Shown piece by piece: positions 30,021 to 39,102 of a stretch of 64,000 nt of DNA. A program made the position numbers and the translations under genes. The notes below the pieces were generated by a model, which had not been told where the DNA came from, did not search any database, and saw nothing but the letters and a program-made list of their open reading frames with translations. Position 1 is the first letter of the stretch. Each line of letters starts with the position of its first letter. Location: positions 3,305,001 to 3,369,000 of the forward strand of contig NZ_AP014648.1 of the NCBI RefSeq assembly GCF_000828475.1, written 5' to 3'. The stretch comes from Methyloceanibacter caenitepidi (GTDB taxonomy: Bacteria; Pseudomonadota; Alphaproteobacteria; Rhizobiales; Methyloligellaceae).

Positions 30021-31010
30021 TCACTGCTCGTAGGACCCTCGTTGGGCGACCTTGTTTTTGTCGCCGGCCTTCTCCTTGCCTTGCGCCTTCGGATCGGGCG
30101 TCGCCGGCCCCAGCGTCATCATGTTGTAGACGGGAGTCTCGTCGCTCACGCGTAGCTTGATGTCTTTGCCGAGCGGTTCGGCGAGTGAGGACTGGGCCAC
30201 GGTCCGCTGGTCCCGCTGGGGCTTGAACGCGACCACGGGCAGCTTCTGGTAGCGCGGGCAAGCGCGCTTCGGATTGGGATAGTCCCCGCCCGGAAAGGCG
30301 GCATTGAACACGTAGCGCTTGCCGCAAACGGCAATCGGCGGCTCGAGCCGCGTGACCTCGAAATAGTCGTAGCCCTCTTTCAGATTGACCCAGAAGTCGA
30401 ACCATTGGCTGCTCGTCTGCGCCGCCAGGTTGGCCGTCGTCATCCGGAACGGAAAGGCGTGGACCTGGAATTTCTCCTGGCCGCCTGCGAAGGCTTCGGC
30501 AGCAAGCGCGTAAATTTCTTCGATGACCGGGTCCGTCATGGCGTAGCAGCCGCGCGACTTGCACTGGCCATGCACCATGAGATTGGCGCCCGTCCGGTTC
30601 AGGGACCGGTCGAAGGCGTTTGGATAGCCGATATTGAAAGAAAGATGGTAGTGGCTCTTCGGGTTCAGCCGCTTCCTGTCGACGACATAGAACCCTTCCG
30701 GCGCCTGCAGGTCGCCCTGCTTCTGCTTCGGCCCGAGCCCGCCGGAATACTTGCAGATGGGATAGGTCTTCAAGAGGTAGTAGTGCCCGTCGTCCTTCTG
30801 CTTCCAGACCTCGAGCTCGGCCTCGGACTTGAAGACACGGATCAGGATGGGCTGAGACGGGGTCATGCCTTTCTCGGCCATCAGGGCGCGCATCTTTCCG
30901 GACAAGGGGCGCATATGCGGGGGGTAGTAGTCCGTGCAGCCAAATAGGGCCGCCGCCAAAACGACCACACAGGCCCAAAGAACGGCCGATAAGATCGTGG
31001 AACGACGCAT
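30021..31010 (-). CDS. L,D-transpeptidase-family lipoprotein (YkuD), paralogue B
   Basis: This 329-residue protein starts at the ATG at 31010, giving a lipoprotein signal (hydrophobic run, then LFGC before TDYYPPH). The catalytic motif is HGQCKSRGCYAMTD with His147 and Cys155. Shared stretches with paralogue A (for example LSFNIGYPNAFDRS against LSFNLGFPNAYDQS) show a tandem duplication. About 90 extra C-terminal residues are polar and probably disordered. The lipid anchor suggests it works at the inner face of the outer membrane, while paralogue A stays soluble or inner-membrane bound. Confidence 0.85.
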   Translation of the reverse strand: MRRSTILSAVLWACVVVLAAALFGCTDYYPPHMRPLSGKMRALMAEKGMTPSQPILIRVFKSEAELEVWKQKDDGHYYLLKTYPICKYSGGLGPKQKQGDLQAPEGFYVVDRKRLNPKSHYHLSFNIGYPNAFDRSLNRTGANLMVHGQCKSRGCYAMTDPVIEEIYALAAEAFAGGQEKFQVHAFPFRMTTANLAAQTSSQWFDFWVNLKEGYDYFEVTRLEPPIAVCGKRYVFNAAFPGGDYPNPKRACPRYQKLPVVAFKPQRDQRTVAQSSLAEPLGKDIKLRVSDETPVYNMMTLGPATPDPKAQGKEKAGDKNKVAQRGSYEQ

Positions 31011-31208
31011 GCGGCGAGCCCTTTTGCACCCCCAGCAGAATTCAGTGTGGAATAGCGAACGCGACGCGAACCCCGGCACGACCGGGCCGTCCCCACGGCC
31101 CAATCGTCTATCTATAAGGTTTTCACGTATCAGTTGGACCAAAAAGAGACTTCGGTGGGCCGAAGCGCGGTCGATACCATACAGTTATGCAGCTTAGGCT
31201 TCGCGCGC

Positions 31209-32162
31209 CTAAGCTTCCCGGCCCATAGCCATGAATTTCTCACGGCGCTCTTTTCGGATCTGGTCGGGCGTGTAGTCGTCGAACCAGGCGATGGCATTCG
31301 CGATGACGTCCCCGGCGGCCTGCAGGACGGCCTGCGGGTCGCGGTGCGCGCCGCCGACGGGCTCCGGGATGATCCCGTCGACAATGCCGAGCCTCTTCAG
31401 GTCCTGAGCGGTGATCTTCATGTTGGTGGCCGCATCCTGCGCCCGCGCCGAATCCCGCCACAAGATGGAGGCGGCAGCTTCGGGCGAAGCCACGGTGTAG
31501 ATCGAGTGCTCGAGCATGAAGATCCGGTTCGCGGTGGCAAGGGCCACGGCGCCGCCGGACCCGCCCTCGCCGATGATCAGCGAAACGATGGGCACGCCGA
31601 GACGCATGCAGCACTCGGTGCTCCGGGCGATGGCCTCCGCCTGGCCGCGCTCCTCGGCGCCGATTCCCGGATAGGCCCCGGCCGTATCCACGAGGCTCAC
31701 CACCGGCAGCGAAAACTTGTCGGCCAGTTCCATCAGCCGGACGGCCTTGCGGTAGCCTTCCGGGCGGGCCATGCCGAAATTGTGCTTGATGCGGCCCTCA
31801 GTGTCGGACCCTTTTTCGTGACCGATGACCATGACGGACCGGCCCGCAAGCCGGCCGATTCCGCCGATAATCGCCTCGTCCTCGGCGAAATAGCGGTCGC
31901 CCGCCATGGGCGTGAAATCGCGTACGAGATCCCGGACGTAATGGGTGAAATGGGGCCGTTCCGGATGGCGCGCTACCTGCGTCTTCTGCCAGGGCGTGAG
32001 CGCCGCGTAGGTTTCCTCGAGCGCTTCGCGCGCCTTGGTCTCGAGCCGCGTCAGCTCGTCGTTGATCGGGACGGAATCGCCGTCGGTCGCAAGAGCCTTC
32101 AATTCGGCGACCTTGCTTTCAAGCTCCGCGATCGGTTTTTCGAAATCGAGATAAGTACGCAT
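31209..32162 (-). CDS. accA: Acetyl-CoA carboxylase carboxyltransferase subunit alpha
   Basis: This 317-residue subunit, with AccD, moves the carboxyl group from biotin to acetyl-CoA to make malonyl-CoA for fatty-acid synthesis. The N-terminal coiled segment ([20 protein letters not shown]), [15 protein letters not shown] and the [17 protein letters not shown] loop are characteristic. The length fits the family. It lies 171 bases after xerD on the same strand; accD is not in the window. Confidence 0.96.
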   Translation of the reverse strand: MRTYLDFEKPIAELESKVAELKALATDGDSVPINDELTRLETKAREALEETYAALTPWQKTQVARHPERPHFTHYVRDLVRDFTPMAGDRYFAEDEAIIGGIGRLAGRSVMVIGHEKGSDTEGRIKHNFGMARPEGYRKAVRLMELADKFSLPVVSLVDTAGAYPGIGAEERGQAEAIARSTECCMRLGVPIVSLIIGEGGSGGAVALATANRIFMLEHSIYTVASPEAAASILWRDSARAQDAATNMKITAQDLKRLGIVDGIIPEPVGGAHRDPQAVLQAAGDVIANAIAWFDDYTPDQIRKERREKFMAMGREA

Positions 32163-32333
32163 GCAGCCCGGCTAAACCCGTTGGACACCCAAACCTGCCC
32201 TAATGCAGGTCATCCTAAAGACAGAAGGCGGGCATCCGTAAGACAAAAGAGATAACAACCAAATTCGGCCTTAAGTGGCCTCGACGCGAGGCCCTGTCAA
32301 CTGGGACCCATTGGCTGGCATACCGCAACAAGT

Positions 32334-33305
32334 CTAACGCGGCTTCGTTAACCGCGCCTTGGCCAGCGGATGATGCTCCTCGACCAGGCGCCGCAGCCGT
32401 TCCTCGATCACATGGGTGTAGATCTGCGTTGTGGAGATATCCGCATGCCCCAGGAGTTGCTGGACCGTCCGCAAGTCCGCGCCTCGTTCCAGCAAGTGAC
32501 TGGCAAAGGCGTGGCGCAACACGTGCGGCGAGACCCGCGCAGGATCGAGGCCTGCCGCTAGGGCTAAGTCCTTGAGTTCCTGACCGAAACGCTGGCGGGT
32601 CATGTGCTGCCCCCCGTCGCCGGTCGGGAACAGGAATGGCGAGGCCTTGAGGGCCGGCTCCTGCGCCAGGACGGCGAGATAGGCCGCGAGCGCTTCCCGC
32701 GCCGCATCGTTCAGCGGCACGAGGCGCTCGCGGCCGCCTTTACCCTTGATGGTCATGACGCGGTCGTCGACCGCCAGCACGTTGCGCGGCAAGGCCACAA
32801 GCTCCGAAACACGCAATCCCGAGGCGTACAGCGTTTCCAGGAGGGCATTCAGCCGGAACGCGCGGCGGCGCGGCGCGCCCTCGGCGGCCGTCTGGCAGGC
32901 CTCCTTGGCGGTACCAATCAGCGTCTCGACCTCGGCGAGCGACAGAACCTTGGGCAAGGGCCGTCCCCGCCGCGGACTGTCGATTGCGGAGGTCGGATCG
33001 TCCTTTCGCACGCCCTCACTCAACAGAAACCGGAAAAACTGCCGGATGGCCGAGAGCTTGCGGGCCCGCGACGTCGGCGCCAGCCCGTCGGCGGCCAGGA
33101 CCTCGAGATAGCCGCGCACGTGATCTGCTGTGGCGGCCGACGCATCGGTCTTTTTGGCTGCGAGAAACGCGAGAAAACCGGAGAGATCACGCGAATAGGC
33201 GGCCACCGTATGGGACGCCGCCCCCCGCTCGGCCATGAGCATTTCCACGAACAGCGCGAGTTCCGAAGACGCTGTTGACGGCAAAGTGGGGCTCGAACGG
33301 GCCAC
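32334..33305 (-). CDS. xerD: Site-specific tyrosine recombinase XerD
   Basis: This 323-residue recombinase resolves chromosome dimers at dif together with XerC. An N-terminal core-binding domain (about 15-110) precedes the catalytic domain with ASGLRVSELVALP (Arg), the lysine of the IKGKGGRERLVP beta-hairpin, [17 protein letters not shown] (His-x-x-Arg), LGHADISTTQIYTHV (His and the nucleophilic Tyr). I choose GTG at 33305 with GAGGG seven bases upstream; a TTG at 33335 would add 10 residues. Its place beside accA and aroK is the usual core location, so it is not a mobile-element integrase. Confidence 0.92.
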   Translation of the reverse strand: MARSSPTLPSTASSELALFVEMLMAERGAASHTVAAYSRDLSGFLAFLAAKKTDASAATADHVRGYLEVLAADGLAPTSRARKLSAIRQFFRFLLSEGVRKDDPTSAIDSPRRGRPLPKVLSLAEVETLIGTAKEACQTAAEGAPRRRAFRLNALLETLYASGLRVSELVALPRNVLAVDDRVMTIKGKGGRERLVPLNDAAREALAAYLAVLAQEPALKASPFLFPTGDGGQHMTRQRFGQELKDLALAAGLDPARVSPHVLRHAFASHLLERGADLRTVQQLLGHADISTTQIYTHVIEERLRRLVEEHHPLAKARLTKPR

Positions 33306-33350
33306 GTTCACGCCCTCGCCGCGTTTCGGGGGCAAATCGGCCGGTAATGC

Positions 33351-33566
33351 CTACTGGGCGCGGTGGCTCGGCGGCAGCGCAAGAGAGGGTTCCTGCGCCG
33401 TGGCGGCCGTAGGCGAGACCGGCCGCGGCTCGGCCTTGAGACCCCGCACGGCCTTGGTGATTTCTTTGGGCTCTGGCTGAAAATACTCAGCGAGCACATA
33501 AAGGCTTCCAGCGACGACACCGGCAATCGTCCCTATGACCGCGAGGAAACGAAACAATGTTGGCAT
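33351..33566 (-). CDS. Small single-pass membrane protein
   Basis: This 71-residue protein has one hydrophobic helix (about residues 5-27, FLAVIGTIAGVVAGSLYVLA), then a charged stretch and a Pro/Ala-rich tail. It lies between xerD and the divergent aroK, where similar small proteins with an EPEP stretch after the helix occur in relatives. The function is unknown. Confidence 0.6.
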   Translation of the reverse strand: MPTLFRFLAVIGTIAGVVAGSLYVLAEYFQPEPKEITKAVRGLKAEPRPVSPTAATAQEPSLALPPSHRAQ

Positions 33567-33762
33567 CGGGGCGCTCGTTTTCCTAATTATCGTCCAGTTT
33601 CGAACAGGGCCGCATTATGACTCAAAACGCCGCAGCACCTTAACCCCTCGCGAATCCCATCATGGACGATTCGGCGGCGCCCTGTCAGCATGGCCCCTTT
33701 TTAGCGGCTTCCGCTACCGACTTAAACGTCCGACGACTCCAAATGTCTTATGACCTAGTCTT

Positions 33763-34380
33763 ATGCCTCACCGTAATGCCGAACCAAATAGCGACCGCGA
33801 CCGGCAACTCGCGGAAATTCGCCGATCCTTAGGCGAAAAATCCCTCGTGCTGATCGGCTTGATGGGGGCCGGCAAGAGTGCCGTGGGGCGGCGCCTCGCG
33901 ACGTCTCTCAACCTGCCCTTCACGGACGCCGACAGCGAGATCGAGGCCGCCGCAGGCCAGAGCATCGGCGAAATCTTCGCGGAGCACGGCGAGGCCTATT
34001 TCCGGACCGGCGAGCGGAAGGTAATCGCACGGCTCCTGGAAAACGGTCCGCAGGTACTGGCGACCGGCGGCGGCGCCTATGTGGATCCAGAGACCCGAAC
34101 CGCGATCAAAGAGCACGGGATTTCGATCTGGCTCAAGGCCAACTTGCGCGTGCTCATGAAACGTGTCGGACGCCGCGACAACAGGCCCTTGCTGCAGGTG
34201 GACAATCCCGAGACCGTGATGAAGAGACTGATGGCGGAGCGGAACCCGGTTTACGCCCAAGCCGACATCACCGTGGAAAGCAAGGAAGCCCCCCACGAAG
34301 TCATGGTGAGCAGTATTATCGACGCGCTTTCGGCCCGGCTCGCTCAGGAGTCCGCCGGCGATCCGGCGAAGGCGCAATAA
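33763..34380 (+). CDS. aroK: Shikimate kinase
   Basis: This 205-residue enzyme phosphorylates shikimate in aromatic amino acid synthesis. It has Walker A GLMGAGKSAVGRRLA (about residues 31-45), the shikimate-binding DADSEIE and GEAYFRTGERKVI stretches, and ATGGGAYV. About 25 extra N-terminal residues precede the core. It is followed after 17 bases by aroB, the next-but-one enzyme of pathway order but the usual gene neighbour. Confidence 0.95.
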   Translation: MPHRNAEPNSDRDRQLAEIRRSLGEKSLVLIGLMGAGKSAVGRRLATSLNLPFTDADSEIEAAAGQSIGEIFAEHGEAYFRTGERKVIARLLENGPQVLATGGGAYVDPETRTAIKEHGISIWLKANLRVLMKRVGRRDNRPLLQVDNPETVMKRLMAERNPVYAQADITVESKEAPHEVMVSSIIDALSARLAQESAGDPAKAQ

Positions 34381-34397
34381 GAAACGGAAGTATTTTG

Positions 34398-35546
34398 GTG
34401 CAAACGCAGACAGCCCACGGAACGAACAACGGCGAGACGGAGATCCAGGTCGCGCTGACCGCACGCGGCTACCCGATCGTCATCGGCGAGGACCTCATCG
34501 CCGCCGCCGGTCAGCGCCTGAAGGCGTCGCTTGCGGACGCGCGCTTCGCCGTGGTGAGCGATGCCAATGTGGCCGCGCTGCATCTCGCGCAGCTCAAGGC
34601 CGGGCTCGAAGAGGAAGGCCTGTTCCTCGGTTCCGCCGTCGTCGCCCCCGGCGAGTCCAGCAAGAGTTTCCCCGTGCTCGCCAAACTGTGCGAGACGCTG
34701 CTCGAACTCGGAGTCGAACGGGGCGATTGCGTCATCGCGCTGGGCGGCGGCGTCGTTGGCGACCTCGCGGGCTTTGCCGCCTCGATCCTACGGCGCGGCG
34801 TCCGCGTGGTGCAGATGCCGACAACGCTGCTGGCCCAAGTCGATTCCGCCATCGGCGGCAAAACGGGCATCGACACGAAACAGGGCAAGAACCTGATCGG
34901 CACGTTTCACCAGCCGAGCCTCGTCCTGTCCGACATCGCCGTACTCTCGACCTTGAGCGACCGGGAGTTCCGCGCGGGCTATGCCGAGGTCGCCAAATAC
35001 GGCCTCCTCGGCGATGCGCCCTTCTTCGCCTGGCTCGAAGAGAATTGGCGGGACATCTTCGCCGGCGACACGGCCAAGCGCCGCCATGCGGTAGAGACGA
35101 GCGCCCGCGCCAAGGCGGCCATCGTCATGGAGGACGAACGCGAGACGAGCGGCAAGCGTGCCCTGCTCAATCTCGGCCACACATTCGGCCATGCCCTGGA
35201 GGCCTTTGCCGGCTATTCGGATCGCCTGCTGCATGGCGAGGCCATTTCCATTGGCATGCGGCAGGCCTTCTCATACTCGGTCGAACGCGGCCTGTGCTCC
35301 GCCGACGACGCGGCCCGCGCCGAAGCCCATTTCAAGGCCGTCGGCCTGCCGACGGAGATCGCCGCCATTCCCGGCGACAAGCCGACGCCCGGCGAGATGC
35401 TGCGGCTCATGGCTCAGGACAAGAAGGTCAAGGGCGGCAACATGGTTCTCGTGCTGGCGCGCGGCATCGGAGAAGCATTCGTCGAGAACGAGGTCTCCAT
35501 GCCCGAGCTGACAGACTTCCTTAAGCGGGAGTGCGCACCCCAATGA
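34398..35546 (+). CDS. aroB: 3-dehydroquinate synthase
   Basis: This 382-residue enzyme makes 3-dehydroquinate from DAHP, using NAD and a divalent metal. The signature GGGVVGDLAGFAASILRRG and the metal-binding LNLGHTFGHALEAFAGYS are visible. I choose GTG at 34398, which lies seven bases after an ACGGAAG site; the TTG just before it is too close. Its stop codon overlaps the start of the CorC-type gene (ATGA), so aroK, aroB and that gene form one run. Confidence 0.95.
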   Translation: MQTQTAHGTNNGETEIQVALTARGYPIVIGEDLIAAAGQRLKASLADARFAVVSDANVAALHLAQLKAGLEEEGLFLGSAVVAPGESSKSFPVLAKLCETLLELGVERGDCVIALGGGVVGDLAGFAASILRRGVRVVQMPTTLLAQVDSAIGGKTGIDTKQGKNLIGTFHQPSLVLSDIAVLSTLSDREFRAGYAEVAKYGLLGDAPFFAWLEENWRDIFAGDTAKRRHAVETSARAKAAIVMEDERETSGKRALLNLGHTFGHALEAFAGYSDRLLHGEAISIGMRQAFSYSVERGLCSADDAARAEAHFKAVGLPTEIAAIPGDKPTPGEMLRLMAQDKKVKGGNMVLVLARGIGEAFVENEVSMPELTDFLKRECAPQ

Positions 35547-36865
35547 CCCTGGCCCTGGGATTAACGCTTGGCGCGATTATCGGCCTTCTGATCCTCTCTG
35601 CCTTCTTTTCCGGTTCGGAGACGGCGCTGACGGCGGCGAGCCGCGCGCGCATGCATGCGCTCGAGGACGACGGCAACGCACGCGCGGGCCTGGTCAACCG
35701 TTTGCTGGACTCCCGCGAGCGCCTGATCGGGGCGCTGCTGCTCGGGAACAATCTCGTCAATATCGCCGCCTCCGCGCTCACCACATCGCTGTTCCTGTCC
35801 GTCTTTGGGGATGCGGGCGTTGCCTATGCGACCCTGGTGATGACGGCTCTGGTGGTCATTTTCGCCGAGGTGCTGCCGAAGACCTATGCGATCCTGAACG
35901 CGGACAAGATGGCGCTTGCCGTCGCGCCGGTGCTGAAGGTTCTGGTGGCCCTGCTCGCGCCGGTGACCGCGGCGCTGCAATTCCTCGTCCGACATACCTT
36001 GCGCCTGTTCGGGACGAATATCGACGACGACACGGACGTGTTGTCGGCGCATGAAGAGATCCGCGGCGCCATCGAGCTGCACCACAAGGAAGGCGGCGTG
36101 GTGAAGGGCGACCGCGACATGTTGGGCGGCGTGCTGGATCTGCGGGATCTGGATGTCTCAGACATCATGATCCACCGGACCAAGATGGTGGCGATCGACG
36201 CCGACCTGCCGCCCGCGGAGATCATCGATCAGGCGCTGCAGAGTTCACACACGCGCTTGCCGCTCTGGAAAGGCGAACGCGAGGAGATCGTCGGCATCTT
36301 GCATGCCCGAACGCTGTTGCAGGCGCTGCGCGATTCGCAAGGCGATGTCAGCAAGATCGACGTGATGGCGCTCGCAACCCCACCCTGGTTTGTGCCGGAC
36401 ACGACGACGCTCAAGGCCCAACTGGCGGCCTTCCTCAAACGGAAGGCTCACTTCGCCATCGTCGTGGACGAGTACGGCGAGGTGATGGGCCTGCTCACCC
36501 TGGAAGACATCATCGAGGAAATCGTCGGCGACATCACGGACGAGACGGACGTCGCCGCCACGGACGCGCAGCCGCAGCCCGACGGATCGCTGATTGTCGA
36601 AGGGCTCGTGCCGATCCGCGACGTGAACCGGCTCATGGATTGGGACCTGCCGGACGAGGAAGCAACCACCGTTGCCGGCCTCGTGATCCACGAGGCGCAG
36701 ACCATCCCCAATCCGGGCCAGACCTTCAACTTCCACGGCTTCCGTTTCGAGGTGCTCCGGCGCCACCGCAACCGCATCACGCGCCTGCGCGTCGTCCCGC
36801 CGGACGACGACGCCGACGAGGCGGAGGCGAACGACGCCAAGCCGTCCGCAAAATCCGCGCCCTAG
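35543..36865 (+). CDS. CNNM/CorC-type membrane protein with CBS pair
   Basis: This 440-residue protein has an N-terminal CNNM (DUF21) membrane domain with several helices (about 1-190, including FSGSETALTAASRARM), a CBS pair (about 205-335) with LTLEDIIEEIVGDI, and a C-terminal CorC/HlyC domain (about 350-425). Such proteins export or balance Mg2+ (or Co2+), though the direction is debated. The ATG at 35543 overlaps the aroB stop. It converges on bolA six bases apart. Confidence 0.9.
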   Translation: MTLALGLTLGAIIGLLILSAFFSGSETALTAASRARMHALEDDGNARAGLVNRLLDSRERLIGALLLGNNLVNIAASALTTSLFLSVFGDAGVAYATLVMTALVVIFAEVLPKTYAILNADKMALAVAPVLKVLVALLAPVTAALQFLVRHTLRLFGTNIDDDTDVLSAHEEIRGAIELHHKEGGVVKGDRDMLGGVLDLRDLDVSDIMIHRTKMVAIDADLPPAEIIDQALQSSHTRLPLWKGEREEIVGILHARTLLQALRDSQGDVSKIDVMALATPPWFVPDTTTLKAQLAAFLKRKAHFAIVVDEYGEVMGLLTLEDIIEEIVGDITDETDVAATDAQPQPDGSLIVEGLVPIRDVNRLMDWDLPDEEATTVAGLVIHEAQTIPNPGQTFNFHGFRFEVLRRHRNRITRLRVVPPDDDADEAEANDAKPSAKSAP

Positions 36866-36871
36866 AGGCAG

Positions 36872-37156
36872 CTAAGCCGGCCGCTTCGCCGCATCCTCCG
36901 GCGTCAGCGCGGTGACGGCCAGCGCGTGGATCTTGCCCGACAGTTCTTCGGCCAGAACCGCGTTGACCATGCGGTGACGATCCAGCCGCGACTTGCCCGC
37001 GAACGCAGGCGACACCACGATAACGGAGAAATGGCTTTCGCCCGTGCCGGGTGAACCGGCATGGTGGGCATGGTGGTGGGAGTCATTGACGACCTGCAGC
37101 GCTTCGGGCGAGAAGGCCGCGGTCAGTTTTTCCTTGATGGTTTGTTCGACACTCAT
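36872..37156 (-). CDS. BolA family protein
   Basis: This 94-residue protein has the BolA fold pattern, with VVNDSHHHAHHAG and the conserved SRLDRHRMVNAVLAEEL helix leading to IHALAVTALTPED. BolA proteins pair with monothiol glutaredoxins in iron-sulfur handling and iron sensing. The histidine-rich stretch is longer than in E. coli BolA. I use the ATG at 37156; the frame is open 17 codons further. Confidence 0.9.
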   Translation of the reverse strand: MSVEQTIKEKLTAAFSPEALQVVNDSHHHAHHAGSPGTGESHFSVIVVSPAFAGKSRLDRHRMVNAVLAEELSGKIHALAVTALTPEDAAKRPA

Positions 37157-37335
37157 TCGGCTCGGCACTCTTAATCGCACGGAAGCAATCCCGTGAGAGG
37201 ATTGCATCGGGGGAAGGGTTTGCGCGGTCCGCCGGCCTTCGGCGAACGCTTCGACTTAATCGGCCAGAGTACCGCCATTGTCATTGTCGAGCCATCCTTG
37301 TTGTGCCCAATAACGATTCCCATAATGCCGGTCAC

Positions 37336-37959
37336 ATGAAACTCGATTCAAAAATATTCGACCACCTGAGGGTCAAGCCCGACGAGGACCGCTTGCTGCG
37401 CGATACCGCGCCGAAATGCGAGTGGGAGGGCTGCGACAATCCCGGACTCTATCCGGCGCCGAAGGGGCGCGGGATGGAAGGGAAGTACCATCGCTTCTGT
37501 CTCGACCACGTGCGCGAATACAACAAGGGCTACAACTACTTCTCCGGCGTGCCCGACGAGGAAGTGGTGGCCCAGCAGAAAGCCGACCAGATCGGCGACC
37601 GGCCCACCTGGTTTGTCGGCGTCAACGCCTACGGCAAAAGCAAGGGGCGCGGCCGGGGGCAGCGCGGCGGCTATGGCTACCGTTTCGAGACGAAGGACCC
37701 CTTTGGGCTCTTCGGCGAGAGAGGCCCCGCGGGCGAAGCCCCGGGCAAGGTCAAACGGCCGCTGAAACGCCTCGAACGCAAGGCGCTCCACCAGCTCAAC
37801 TTGGACGACGACGCCACTAAGCAGGACATCAAAACGCGCTTCAAGGAGCTCGTGAAACGGCTTCATCCGGACCACAACAACGGCGACCGATCCTCCGAGG
37901 ACAAGTTGCGCGAAGTCATCCAAGCCTATAACTATCTAAGGCAAGCGGGGCTCGCATAG
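37336..37959 (+). CDS. J-domain co-chaperone-like protein
   Basis: This 207-residue protein has an unusual order: an N-terminal cysteine/histidine-bearing region ([15 protein letters not shown] and [12 protein letters not shown], about 25-70), a Gly/Arg-rich middle, and a C-terminal J domain (about 140-207) with the HPD motif in [10 protein letters not shown]. The J domain should stimulate DnaK; the N-terminal part may bind metal. The ATG at 37336 is preferred over a GTG 33 bases upstream because MKLDSK is the usual family start. It lies just before cobS. Confidence 0.85.
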   Translation: MKLDSKIFDHLRVKPDEDRLLRDTAPKCEWEGCDNPGLYPAPKGRGMEGKYHRFCLDHVREYNKGYNYFSGVPDEEVVAQQKADQIGDRPTWFVGVNAYGKSKGRGRGQRGGYGYRFETKDPFGLFGERGPAGEAPGKVKRPLKRLERKALHQLNLDDDATKQDIKTRFKELVKRLHPDHNNGDRSSEDKLREVIQAYNYLRQAGLA

Positions 37960-38063
37960 CCTGCGCCGCCACACTCCCGCGAAATCGCCATTTTGCAGGG
38001 GTCTCGGCGCCGTCCCTTACGACGCGATGCGCGCCCATCACCGATAAAGGTTCATCATCGACC

Positions 38064-39053
38064 ATGACTCTTGAAACTGCGACGAACGACGCCGGGCTCC
38101 CGGATATGTCGGTCTCCGTGCGCCAAGTTTTTGGCATCGACACCAATCTTGAGGTGCCGGCCTACTCCCAGCCGGACGAGCACGTCCCGGATGTCGACCC
38201 GGACTATCTCTTCAACCGCGACGTGACCTTGGCCATCCTGGCCGGGTTCAAACACAACCGGCGCGTGATGATCCAGGGCTATCACGGCACGGGCAAATCG
38301 ACGCATATCGAGCAGGTGGCCGCGCGGCTCAACTGGCCGTGCATCCGCATCAACCTCGACAGCCATGTGAGCCGCATCGATCTCGTGGGCAAGGACGCGA
38401 TCGTCATCAAGGACGGTCAACAGGTCACCGAGTTCCGCGAGGGGATCCTGCCCTATGCCCTGCAGACCAACACGGCGCTCTGCTTCGACGAATACGACGC
38501 AGGCCGCCCCGACGTGATGTTCGTGATCCAGCGCGTGCTGGAAGTGTCGGGCAAGCTGACGCTGCTCGACCAGTCGAAGGTCATCCGGCCGCATCCGGCC
38601 TTCCGCCTGTTCGCCACCACCAACACGATCGGCCTCGGCGACACGAGCGGCCTGTATCACGGCACGCAGCAGATCAACCAAGGTCAGATGGATCGCTGGT
38701 CGATCGTCGCCACGCTCAACTACCTCCCCCACGACGACGAGGTCGAGATCGTCATGGCGAAGGTGAAGTCGTACGGGACCGAAGAGGGCCGCAAGATCGT
38801 GTCGAACATGGTCCGCGTGGCCGAACTGACCCGCAACGCCTTCATGAACGGCGACCTGTCCACGGTGATGAGCCCGCGCACGGTGATCACCTGGGCCGAG
38901 AACGCGGAGATCTTCGGCGACGTCGGAACCGCGTTCGCGCTGTCGTTCCTCAACAAGTGCGACGAGTTGGAGCGTGGGCTGATCGCCGAGTTCTATCAGC
39001 GCTGCTTCGGCGAGGACCTGCCGGACTCAACCGCCAATGTGGCGCTGAGCTAA
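38064..39053 (+). CDS. cobS: Cobaltochelatase ATPase subunit CobS
   Basis: This 329-residue AAA+ protein forms, with CobT, the ATPase ring that drives CobN to insert cobalt in aerobic cobalamin synthesis. Walker [10 protein letters not shown] (about residues 71-79), a Walker B at LCFDEYDAG and the sensor region [12 protein letters not shown] are visible. It is followed by cobT after 49 bases. No cobN or other cobalamin gene is in the window. Confidence 0.95.
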   Translation: MTLETATNDAGLPDMSVSVRQVFGIDTNLEVPAYSQPDEHVPDVDPDYLFNRDVTLAILAGFKHNRRVMIQGYHGTGKSTHIEQVAARLNWPCIRINLDSHVSRIDLVGKDAIVIKDGQQVTEFREGILPYALQTNTALCFDEYDAGRPDVMFVIQRVLEVSGKLTLLDQSKVIRPHPAFRLFATTNTIGLGDTSGLYHGTQQINQGQMDRWSIVATLNYLPHDDEVEIVMAKVKSYGTEEGRKIVSNMVRVAELTRNAFMNGDLSTVMSPRTVITWAENAEIFGDVGTAFALSFLNKCDELERGLIAEFYQRCFGEDLPDSTANVALS

Positions 39054-39102
39054 GGCCGAGCCTCTCGGACACTCAAGCCCGCAGGACATCCAGGAACACG
39101 TC

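Noticed and set aside
32334..33305. Tyrosine recombinase as a mobile-element integrase
   Set aside because: Sequence and place (between accA and the aroK-divergent small gene) fit housekeeping XerD. No attachment sites or cargo genes are nearby.
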